Shown piece by piece: positions 56,528 to 64,000 of a DNA stretch of 64,000 bases. This DNA is from Nanobdellota archaeon (GTDB taxonomy: Archaea; Nanobdellota; Nanobdellia; Woesearchaeales; JAGLXL01): contig JAGLXL010000001.1 of NCBI GenBank assembly GCA_023132895.1, positions 1-64,000 of the forward strand. Reading direction: 5' to 3'. Every line of letters begins with the position of its first letter. Position 1 is the first letter of the stretch. The notes beneath the pieces were generated by a model. It did no database searches. It worked only from the letters and a program-made list of their open reading frames with translations, and was not told the origin of the DNA. A program made the translations under genes and the position numbers.

Positions 56528-58010
56528 AGTAGAAGAAAAGGATATTATTGCAGGCAATGATTTAATTTCATACTCAGTCTGCCCTTATTCATTTTATCTC
56601 CAGCGTTTGGAGGGTAAGAGTAAAATTCCAACTACTGGGGTAGCGGCTGCTGTTTTGTTTTTTTTATCTAAAAGGAAGAATATTTTTGATGTCAAGGATA
56701 AAAAAGTAGGAGTTCTTTTTGAAGGCCAGAGAAGAGCAGGGCCTTTGTTGAAGCATATTGAACAGATGACTAGTGAGGAATTGTTGGAGTTCATGCCTTT
56801 TTCTTCTGCAGAAGCTTTTGGCGGCAGCTTAAAGGGAACTTGGTCAATGATTTTAGACAGGAATTTTTATCACGGCAATCCAATCTATTGGAATTTTTCA
56901 AATGAGTCCTGGAAAATTGGAAATGATTTATCTAAAGCCGGCAAGAATTATTGTGAATTTGTTTTAAATGAAGGCGCGCCGGTGATGGGTTTGGTTGACA
57001 AGGAAAGAACTTTTATGTTTGAGGGAGTGCATTTTAGAGTCAAGATTCCAGAGATTAGGGTTAAGAATGGGAAAAGAAGTGGGGGTGCGCCTGAAGAGTA
57101 TAGAGTTATGGTTGACCATCCGACTTTGTTTGATTTTAAAGGTGAGCTATGCGAGAAGAAAAGATTGACATTAGAAGAGAGTGCGGCAGTGACATTGCGT
57201 TTGTATGGTCTAAGCAGATTATTGCGGAAATATCAGGAAACTTACCTGCCAAAATTAGATGCGCCGCTTTGGTTTTGGGATTATATGGACCGAAGTGATT
57301 TTAAGATTCTGCCAAATTTAGTTTACAGGCATATTTCTTTGATTAAAGATGAGATTGAAATGACGACTCGGCGTGATGTAAATTTAGATCCTTTGCGGAT
57401 TTTGATTGAAAGGCATATCAAAGGAGTGGCTGAAGAGAAATTTGACCCAAATGTTAAGTCCTGCCATTCGTGCAAATACAGTTTGTTAGGTATAGATGGA
57501 AAGCCTGTTTGTGATTATAGAGATAAAAATAAGATTCCTTCAGTGCCAAAACATTATTTTAATTTTAATAATTTTGATATTGAAGAAAAGGATGATGAGG
57601 ACGGCATTAAATTGATTGGAAGAGTTGATCAGAAAAGGGAAATTATAGTCAGGAATAAGTTAGAAACAATTACAGCCTCTCATAAAGTTGGAGTTTATAA
57701 TTTAAGATTTGTTGAGGGAAGTGAGATTAGAGTTGAGTCTAATTATGATGCACATGTTTTTGGTGCTGTTTTTTCTAAGAAGAAAGAAGGAACTTTTGAA
57801 ACACAAATGATGGAGAGGATGGATGAATTAATTCAAGAAATGGTTAATGAGACTGGAAAGAAAGCTGTTCATATGATTGATTTTAATAAAGATTTTAATT
57901 TTGCCGGCAAGAAAAGGTCAAAAGAGAAATTAGAAAGTTTAGGTTATGAAGATGTGGATGATGGGAAGTTTAGGAAGGTTTATGATGTCTCTCAGAATAA
58001 TTCAACTTAA
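56517..58010 (+). CDS. Cas4/RecB-like nuclease with putative Fe-S cluster
   Basis: 497 residues. YSVCPYSFYL at the N-terminus and SCHSC-x12-C near residue 325 give four Cys in the Cas4/AddB pattern that holds a Fe-S cluster. VMVDHPTLFDFKGELCEKKRLTLEES matches the PD-(D/E)xK core (D ... DFK), with a helix AVTLRLYGLSRLLRKYQ like the QxxxY motif. It overlaps the MBL gene by 11 bases. No CRISPR array or cas genes are nearby, so repair or defence is the likelier context. Confidence 0.7.
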   Translation: MQDRVEEKDIIAGNDLISYSVCPYSFYLQRLEGKSKIPTTGVAAAVLFFLSKRKNIFDVKDKKVGVLFEGQRRAGPLLKHIEQMTSEELLEFMPFSSAEAFGGSLKGTWSMILDRNFYHGNPIYWNFSNESWKIGNDLSKAGKNYCEFVLNEGAPVMGLVDKERTFMFEGVHFRVKIPEIRVKNGKRSGGAPEEYRVMVDHPTLFDFKGELCEKKRLTLEESAAVTLRLYGLSRLLRKYQETYLPKLDAPLWFWDYMDRSDFKILPNLVYRHISLIKDEIEMTTRRDVNLDPLRILIERHIKGVAEEKFDPNVKSCHSCKYSLLGIDGKPVCDYRDKNKIPSVPKHYFNFNNFDIEEKDDEDGIKLIGRVDQKREIIVRNKLETITASHKVGVYNLRFVEGSEIRVESNYDAHVFGAVFSKKKEGTFETQMMERMDELIQEMVNETGKKAVHMIDFNKDFNFAGKKRSKEKLESLGYEDVDDGKFRKVYDVSQNNST

Positions 58011-58551
58011 TCAAAATAATCTGGACGAAGCTATTGCTTTGAGCCAGAAAGTTTTCTCTCATGAAGATTATGAAAAAGATGTTGGTGTCTGTCTGAGAGA
58101 GTCATTAGAACTGCAGAGTTTAGAGAAATCTTTGAGATTTGTTGAGCCAGGCAGTAAAAAATATAGAGAAACAAGAAAAACTTTAGATGAATTTACGTCA
58201 AAATACTGGGTTTCTGAAGATTTATCCAAAATAGCTGGTCTAACAGGCTTGGCCTGGTCAAAATCCGATAGAGGCAAGGTATGGTTGGGGTGGTTTTGTG
58301 TAGATCCAGATTATAGAGGGAGAGGGATTGGGTCAAGATTATTAGACCATACTATAAATCAAGCCGGGAGGAATGGTTTTAGGGAATTTCGTGTGTGGAC
58401 ATCCACTCTGCCAAGTGAAAGAGAAGCTCAAAAACTTTATGAAAGCAGAGGGCTTATTGTTTATGAAAAAGAGAGAATTAGGAAAAATAAAACCCGTAAG
58501 CAAAGTTATACCCATATTTACCGGAGATTAAGGCTGACGAATGTTAAATAA
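57982..58551 (+). CDS. GNAT acetyltransferase
   Basis: 189 residues. The central WFCVDPDYRGRGIGSRLLDHTINQAGRNGF is a textbook GNAT motif A (CoA-binding RxxGxG), followed by FRVWTSTLPSEREAQKLYESRGL (motif B). ATG at 57982 or 57985; it overlaps the Cas4-like gene by 29 bases. Substrate unknown. Its stop overlaps the convergent rad50 stop by eight bases. Confidence 0.82.
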   Translation: MMSLRIIQLNQNNLDEAIALSQKVFSHEDYEKDVGVCLRESLELQSLEKSLRFVEPGSKKYRETRKTLDEFTSKYWVSEDLSKIAGLTGLAWSKSDRGKVWLGWFCVDPDYRGRGIGSRLLDHTINQAGRNGFREFRVWTSTLPSEREAQKLYESRGLIVYEKERIRKNKTRKQSYTHIYRRLRLTNVK

Positions 58552-60940
58552 CTTCACTAATGCCTTCTCTTTTGTGAATTCTGATGACGTTGCTGACAAA
58601 AGATTCTATTTTGTTTTCGTGAGAGACAATGATGGTTTGTTTGACTCCTAATTGCTCCAAGACATCGCGGACTTTGTCTAGTTGTTGGGAGGAGAAGCCG
58701 TCTGTGGGTTCGTCTAGAATCAAGATGTCTTTGGTTTTTATGCTGGAGACGACATCATTGACAACTTTGTTTAAGGCTAAGCGGTAAGCTAAAGCAGTTG
58801 AAGTGCGTTCTCCGCCTGAGAGATGTTTGAGATCAACTTCATAGCCGTCTTGTTCAATGATGGGGTTAAAGGAATCATCTAATTTAGCTGAGATGTTTTC
58901 ATCTTCTAAGAGCATGGAAAACCATTCTTTGAAAAGTTCATTGAATTCCTGCTGGATTCTAGCCATAACATGTTTTTCAATATTAGTCATTAAATTCATG
59001 AAATGATTGCTAAGCCAGTTGGTTGTTTCTTTGATTTTTTGAAGCGTTTGTTTGATTTGATCTTTGGCCTGTATTTCATTGTTTAAGGCTTCTAGATTGT
59101 CTTGAAGGTTTTTGATTTCTGTTTCTAATTTGATTTGGTCTAATGAGAATTGGTTTTTGTTTTCTTGTTTTTGTTCTAGGCTGGTTTTGTTTTCCTGGTA
59201 TTCTTGCTCTGCTTTTTCATTGAGGCCGATGTTGAGTTTTAATTCTGTTTTTTGGCTGAGGAGAAGCTGGATGTCGCGGTCTATTTCTTGATTGTGATTT
59301 TCTAATTCTCTAAGATCCTGCTCTAATTTTTGTTTTTCTTTGAGTTTGTCCAGGATTTCTTTGTTTTGTTTGATTTGTTCTTGTTTTTGTTCTAAATTAG
59401 TTTTGTTGACTTCATCTAAATCTTTTTCCAATTGGAAAGACTGGGTTTTTTTGTTTTGGAGCTCTGTTATTTTATCTTGGAGATGCTTATTTGTTTCTTC
59501 GAGGTTTTTGATTTCGGTTTTGATTCTTTCGTATTCTTTTTCATGCTCAAAGGTTTTTTCAATAGCTTGTCCCATAGCCTGGAGCTTTAATTGGTTTTGC
59601 TGTCTTTGCTGGAGGCAGTCCTGGATTCTTTTTTCGCAAAGGACGATTTTATCGCCTTCTTCTTTGTTGATTTTTTGCTTGTGGTCTTTGGAAACTATCT
59701 GATAGCAAGTAGGACATTTTGAGAATTGAAGGATTTTGGTTTTTAAGGTTTGAGAGTGCTGTTTATTGACTTCGTATTCTTTTAAAGCAAGGTTGAGTTT
59801 GTTGAGGGAGTTTTCTAATTCTTGTTTTTTATTTTTGAAGTCCTGGATATCCTGGATTTTAGTTTTGAGTTCTTGTATTCTTTGTTTTTGATTTGGAAGG
59901 TCTTTGATTTTTTGATTATTATTTTGGATTTCCTGCTCTAATTCCTGGATTCTGTATCTGATGTTGTTGAATTGAGTTGTTAAAGTGGTTTTCTTTTCTA
60001 AAATCATAATGATAAGTTTTTCATCTTCGATGATTTGGTTTTGGAGCTGTTCTAAGGATTCTCTGGGGATTTGCTGGAGTTGGTTTTGAATTTTATTGAT
60101 TTTTTCTTGGTTTTTGTTTTTTTGTTCGGCTTTGACTTTTTCCTGGGCCTGGAGAACTTCCAGTTGTTTTTTCCATTCATTTAATTGTTTTATTTTTTTT
60201 TCTAATTCTTCTAGGTTCTGTTTGATTTTTTGGATTTCTGTTTCTAAGCTGTTTATTTTTGGTGTTAATTCTGTTAATTGTTGGTTATGTTGGGTGAGAA
60301 GTTCTTGTTTTTCTGTTAATTGTTTTTTAAGGTCTTCTAGGTCTTCGGTTTTGATTTGGAGTTCTTTTCGTTTTGATCTGAGCTCTTTGATGTAGATTAA
60401 ACAGTTTTCTTTGATTTTTTTGTATTTGTCCATGTTAAAGATTTTTCTTAAGGTGTTTAATCTAGATTCTTCATCATCGGTGAGAATTTCTTTCATGTCT
60501 TCCTGCGGTGTGTAAACTGTGTAGCAGAAGACATAATTTTTCTTTTTAGCGGCTAGTTCTGGAGGGTATCCTAAGAGCTCGATAATTTTGGCTTTGATTT
60601 CAGCAGGCATTAAATCTTGTTTAGTTCCGTTAGTGACTATGTAACCAGCTGTCTGCTGGATAGAGGTTTTGCCTCTTTTGAGAGTTCTTTTAATGGTAAT
60701 GTCCTGGTCTTTGAGTTGGAAGTCGAGTTCAACCTGGCCTTGGTTTTCGCCTTTTCTTAAGAGAGCGTTGGCTGAGAGGCGGTCTAGATCTGTACCAAAA
60801 AGGGCAAATTCTATGGCTAAAAGGATAGTTGATTTGCCAGAGCCAATATCACCGCTGAGAAGAACTGAGCCAGTTGGGAAAGTGATGATCTGATCTTGAT
60901 AACTTCTAATATTTTTCAATCTAAGTGATTTGATAATCAT
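58544..60940 (-). CDS. rad50: DNA double-strand break repair ATPase Rad50
   Basis: 798 residues. Walker A GDIGSGKST at 30-38, a long coiled coil from about 150 to 620 (Gln/Glu/Lys-rich), the zinc hook CPTC at about 411-414, signature LSGGERTSTALAYRLAL and Walker B DILILDEPTDGFSS. Together with Mre11 it processes DNA ends. No mre11 is next to it, whereas the two are often paired; it may be elsewhere. The convergent operon upstream of its 3' end has nucleases. Confidence 0.95.
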   Translation of the reverse strand: MIIKSLRLKNIRSYQDQIITFPTGSVLLSGDIGSGKSTILLAIEFALFGTDLDRLSANALLRKGENQGQVELDFQLKDQDITIKRTLKRGKTSIQQTAGYIVTNGTKQDLMPAEIKAKIIELLGYPPELAAKKKNYVFCYTVYTPQEDMKEILTDDEESRLNTLRKIFNMDKYKKIKENCLIYIKELRSKRKELQIKTEDLEDLKKQLTEKQELLTQHNQQLTELTPKINSLETEIQKIKQNLEELEKKIKQLNEWKKQLEVLQAQEKVKAEQKNKNQEKINKIQNQLQQIPRESLEQLQNQIIEDEKLIIMILEKKTTLTTQFNNIRYRIQELEQEIQNNNQKIKDLPNQKQRIQELKTKIQDIQDFKNKKQELENSLNKLNLALKEYEVNKQHSQTLKTKILQFSKCPTCYQIVSKDHKQKINKEEGDKIVLCEKRIQDCLQQRQQNQLKLQAMGQAIEKTFEHEKEYERIKTEIKNLEETNKHLQDKITELQNKKTQSFQLEKDLDEVNKTNLEQKQEQIKQNKEILDKLKEKQKLEQDLRELENHNQEIDRDIQLLLSQKTELKLNIGLNEKAEQEYQENKTSLEQKQENKNQFSLDQIKLETEIKNLQDNLEALNNEIQAKDQIKQTLQKIKETTNWLSNHFMNLMTNIEKHVMARIQQEFNELFKEWFSMLLEDENISAKLDDSFNPIIEQDGYEVDLKHLSGGERTSTALAYRLALNKVVNDVVSSIKTKDILILDEPTDGFSSQQLDKVRDVLEQLGVKQTIIVSHENKIESFVSNVIRIHKREGISEVI

Positions 60941-61030
60941 AGAAATTTTGAGGGTTGATTAGTTTATATTTTTTTATATGGTGGAGAATAAATATTATTT
61001 TGCTATTGTTTAGTAGTTACAGGTAGAAAG

Positions 61031-61040
61031 ATTTATATAT
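61031..61040 (+). promoter_or_regulatory. TATA box of RHH-methyltransferase operon
   Basis: ATTTATATAT, 23-32 bases before ATG 61063. It suits a nearly leaderless transcript for the RHH gene. Rest of the 60941-61062 gap is AT-rich with no gene. Confidence 0.5.
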
Positions 61041-61062
61041 GATTAATAAAAATTAATAGCGT

Positions 61063-61200
61063 ATGAAACATGTAGTGAGTGTGTCATTGGATAAGGAGAC
61101 TGTTTTCAAAATACAAGATATTCTAAGGAAGAAAGGTTTTAGAAATAAATCACATATTGTAGAAGAAGCTGTCAGGAAGTTGTGGGAAGGTGATAAGTGA
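61063..61200 (+). CDS. Ribbon-helix-helix (CopG-like) DNA-binding protein
   Basis: 45 residues: strand KHVVSVSLDKE, helix TVFKIQDILRKKG, turn FRNKSH, helix IVEEAVRKLWEG, the complete RHH fold. It overlaps the large downstream gene (TGATG), so it is probably its autoregulator. Small archaeal RHH proteins often serve as antitoxins or repressors. Confidence 0.8.
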   Translation: MKHVVSVSLDKETVFKIQDILRKKGFRNKSHIVEEAVRKLWEGDK

Positions 61201-64000
61201 TGGGAGTGGAAGAAGTTCTTACCCAAACAAAGAGAAGAATTGAAGAAGTTTTTGGAGATGTTGAGTTTGATAATTTAGAAAGAGTTTTTATGAAGTTTAA
61301 TGAAGTAAAAGGACCTGTCGGGATAATGGTTTTGGAAGAAGATTTGGGAAAAATTATTGATTTGTTTGGTCCGAAAAAAGACCACTTTCAAAATTTTGTT
61401 GATGGTCTTAATTACCTAATTTATGAGGATCCTAATTTTCAAGAGTGGGATCCTGGTATAGATAGAATTTTATTTTTGAATTATGAAAAAGAATTTTCAC
61501 TCTTTAATAATCTAGTTAAATCTATGGAGGGTGACCAGAGTTTAAAGCAGTATAATGGACTCTTAATTGATTTTTTTAGTCAAAAAAGATCAAAAAAAAT
61601 GATTTCTCTTTACTCGTTTTTTTGCAAACAAATTTCAGATAAAAGTGCGGGGTGTGGTTTGTCATTAGCCTTACATTTAGAAAAACTTTCTACTGATAAG
61701 TATGGAAAAGAATTATTGGATATGATTAAATCGGACGAATCTGATAAAACAAAAAATTTTTATTTCAACCAATTTATTAAAGAAACCAAAAAAAGATCGG
61801 GTGACAGTTTTTTAAAAGTATTAAAACATCTGAATCAAACTGAAAAAAATCGAAAAAAGATAAACAATTCTATTGAATCGTTCAGGAATTTATTTGATTT
61901 TTCTGATAATAAATTAGAAATAGTTCATCGAATGATGGTGGGTTGCTATGATTACGGACATTTAATTACAGGATCAGAAAGAAATGAATTTGTTCAAGGA
62001 AGATTAAATGATTTTTTTAAGTATTTCCCTGGAATGGTAAATGCATTCGCCAAACTGCACCCTTATGCTTATTTCTCACCAGAGGAAACATTAAAACATG
62101 TGGTGGGCAACCACCAAGATTATGCAGGCACATTAGAAGGGCTGGCTAATTTTGTTCCGTCAGTAAACAAGGCTTTTTCAATCACTAAAAGAAAGCATTA
62201 TCGGGCGCTCCGAGAGATAATTGAAATGGAATCAAAATCAGATAATAGAAACCCTAGATTACCCATCCATCTGGCAGAAGAACTTAATCATGATTATCCA
62301 AGCTTGCCTTACCGTTCAAGAGAAGAACTGGATGCCCTTTATGAGGAATCAGAAAACATGGATGAGTCGGAACCAGGACCAATTAATCCTGAAGAAACAG
62401 TCACAGTAACAGTAACTCCATTCATGGAAATAATGTCTTTAATAAAACATGGGCGCGTGGCCTTTTATAAAGTTTTAAAACATTTTTATTCAACAGATAT
62501 GCCTACAGAATCTGAAATAAAAAAGTCTATCCAAGACAAAGCCAGATCCACGTTTAGAAATTTGATTGAATCAAGAACATTGATATACAGAAGTGATCTT
62601 AATAGACTCAAAGATTTATTTCAGCGTGCAAAGGAAAGCATATTTTCTAAAAAAGTAAAGTCGCTTGACCCAATTATAGACGGGCACATATTCAGTTTAA
62701 GGGAACTGCCAAAAGAATTGATAGATAAACTTAGATTGAAGTATAAGGAATATATTGACTTAGTAGACGGCTTTGTCAGCAATATAGGTTGGTGTATCGA
62801 AGAATTCGCTGATTTAGCACAATATAATACTGAAGAACCTCAGAAGTATAGGGAAGAATACAATGGCTTAATAGAGCTTTATACTGTACACCTTGAGAAA
62901 TTTTTTGATATCAATCCAGATTATGTTATGTTAAGCTATGATAAACTTCGAGATATTTTTGACCAAGCCGGTAAAGAAGGTTTAGATGAAGTATTATCTT
63001 TTACAGAAGATGCTTTAGAGTTTTATCCAACATTTTTTGATGTAGAGATGTTCAAAGACTATATCTCATTTTTTTGTAGCGAAGCACCACCCTCTGACAA
63101 ACTCAAAAATATAATTGTAGAAGTAGAAAAATGTAGAGATTATGCAGAAAAGATAGAAATGGTGTTAGTCTCACAAATTGAATCTCAAAAAGAAAATAAA
63201 GATCAAAATGGAGATCCTTTGATTGAATTGGTCATTCCTGATTTGTTTTATCTTTTTAGATCTCAAGTCGAACAGTACAATACAATCTTGGGGGGCGAGA
63301 CTTATTTTAAAGAACAAGTTATCCTTAATTTAGACCAAATTGTTAAAGGCGACATAGAATTAATAACTTTGGGCTGCGGAACAGGAGTTTCTGAATTAGA
63401 GATTGCCAGAGCAATTGCTGAATATCCTGAATGCAAAAACTTATCGGTTTATTTGACTGATAAAAGTGAAAACATGGTGGAGGAAGCTACATTTAATTTT
63501 TATAGAGATCGCATTAATGCATTATCTTCTGGAAAACCTAAAATAAAAACAATCCCAAAAGTTTGTGATTTTTGTAATCTTGATGAATTAAAAATAATTT
63601 CTCCTATTCAAAAAGATAAAAAGAAGATTTATGTTTTGTTGGGAGGAACTGCTGGTAATTTTTCTCCGGAAGATCGGCAGATGATTTATAATAATATCAA
63701 TGAAGTCATGCAGTCAGAAGATGTTTTCATAACTACTTGTGGTACTGATATGGATAATGAGCATTACAAGGGAGAGAATGAAGCCAGATGGCTTTTTTAT
63801 CCCCTAAAAATTCTAGGGATAAAAGAAAATCAGATAGATGAATTAATATCAAATCCTGAAAAATATGAGTTCGTGGCAGAGGAAGGGGGCGATCAAAAGC
63901 GATTGGTAGGATATTTTACTCTAGTTGATGAAGCATCTATTAATGACGTGACCTTACCCAAAGGCACAAAAATTCAGATGATTCATTCAGAAAGATTTAA
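61200..64000 (+). CDS. Giant protein with C-terminal EgtD-like methyltransferase domain (incomplete)
   Basis: The reading frame is open from ATG 61200 to the window end, over 930 codons, so the 3' end is missing. Residues 1-690 are helical and unrecognised, with several Asp/Glu/Lys-rich segments. From about residue 715, VILNLDQIVKG then LITLGCGTGVSELEIARAI is a class I SAM motif I, and YVLLGGTAGNFSPEDRQM is the GGTxGNxxP motif of the histidine-specific methyltransferase EgtD family (PF10017). The substrate is unclear. The preceding RHH gene overlaps it. Confidence 0.78.
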   Translation, partial: MGVEEVLTQTKRRIEEVFGDVEFDNLERVFMKFNEVKGPVGIMVLEEDLGKIIDLFGPKKDHFQNFVDGLNYLIYEDPNFQEWDPGIDRILFLNYEKEFSLFNNLVKSMEGDQSLKQYNGLLIDFFSQKRSKKMISLYSFFCKQISDKSAGCGLSLALHLEKLSTDKYGKELLDMIKSDESDKTKNFYFNQFIKETKKRSGDSFLKVLKHLNQTEKNRKKINNSIESFRNLFDFSDNKLEIVHRMMVGCYDYGHLITGSERNEFVQGRLNDFFKYFPGMVNAFAKLHPYAYFSPEETLKHVVGNHQDYAGTLEGLANFVPSVNKAFSITKRKHYRALREIIEMESKSDNRNPRLPIHLAEELNHDYPSLPYRSREELDALYEESENMDESEPGPINPEETVTVTVTPFMEIMSLIKHGRVAFYKVLKHFYSTDMPTESEIKKSIQDKARSTFRNLIESRTLIYRSDLNRLKDLFQRAKESIFSKKVKSLDPIIDGHIFSLRELPKELIDKLRLKYKEYIDLVDGFVSNIGWCIEEFADLAQYNTEEPQKYREEYNGLIELYTVHLEKFFDINPDYVMLSYDKLRDIFDQAGKEGLDEVLSFTEDALEFYPTFFDVEMFKDYISFFCSEAPPSDKLKNIIVEVEKCRDYAEKIEMVLVSQIESQKENKDQNGDPLIELVIPDLFYLFRSQVEQYNTILGGETYFKEQVILNLDQIVKGDIELITLGCGTGVSELEIARAIAEYPECKNLSVYLTDKSENMVEEATFNFYRDRINALSSGKPKIKTIPKVCDFCNLDELKIISPIQKDKKKIYVLLGGTAGNFSPEDRQMIYNNINEVMQSEDVFITTCGTDMDNEHYKGENEARWLFYPLKILGIKENQIDELISNPEKYEFVAEEGGDQKRLVGYFTLVDEASINDVTLPKGTKIQMIHSERF

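Noticed and set aside
1-64000. CRISPR arrays, cas genes, rRNA genes, integrases and transposases
   Set aside because: No regularly spaced repeats, no Cas1/Cas2, no transposase or tyrosine recombinase motif was seen; the Cas4-like gene at 56517 stands without them.

Overview
This is an AT-rich archaeal chromosome segment with short intergenic gaps and ATGA-type overlaps. It carries archaeal or eukaryote-like information genes: FtsY, aIF2-alpha, aIF2-gamma, Nop10, eS27, eL42, GINS, Rad50, a PAC2-family protein and an A24 prepilin peptidase. Archaeal TATA boxes and GAGGTG-type ribosome binding sites are visible. The small proteins, sparse metabolism and many secreted orphan proteins fit a DPANN archaeon, perhaps Woesearchaeota or Pacearchaeota. 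That placement is inference; no rRNA or tRNA gene was seen in the window.

Layout. 1-12 kb: the end of ftsY, a truncated Hel308-like helicase, malate dehydrogenase, a methyltransferase, an HD protein, a GPGGG-repeat protein, an operon MNT-HEPN-gpmA-Mth938, divergent prs/pyrC, enolase and PAC2. 12-19 kb: two orphan genes beside a duplicated 3' end of nop10, then aIF2-alpha/nop10, eS27/eL42, a zinc ribbon and a DEAD-box helicase. 19-27 kb: a surface beta-propeller protein, GINS, and three NAD(P) genes (nadE, nadM, nadK) interspersed with a second MNT-HEPN pair joined to a LigD-type phosphoesterase. 27-38 kb: an island of secreted cysteine-rich paralogues, aIF2-gamma interrupted in its P-loop, and debris of a HepT gene and a LAGLIDADG endonuclease. 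38-47 kb: prepilin peptidase, two HIT proteins with degraded active sites, and a B12-dependent ribonucleotide reductase unit (nrdR-nrdJ-cobA). 47-53 kb: one Fe-S assembly operon. 53-64 kb: an MBL nuclease/Cas4-like/HAD/GNAT operon, Rad50, and a very large EgtD-like methyltransferase that runs off the window.

Three signals are not explained by ordinary genes. (1) Two copies of a ~120-nt structured RNA (31740-31862 and 38348-38467) have strongly covarying stems, identical single-stranded motifs and their own TATA box 25-27 nt upstream. They look like an undescribed non-coding RNA family. (2) A family of tiny nested hairpins, often with the core CCAGAAATC/GATTTCT, sits between genes, at gene ends and in frame inside genes (ribonucleotide reductase, cysteine desulfurase, a signal peptide). 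This recalls the palindromic elements of Rickettsia at a much smaller scale. (3) The P-loop of the essential aIF2-gamma gene is split by 32 nt that contain a perfect hairpin and stop codons. Also notable are an 83-bp duplication of the nop10 3' end around an orphan zincin-like gene and a tandem palindromic operator in front of the Fe-S operon.
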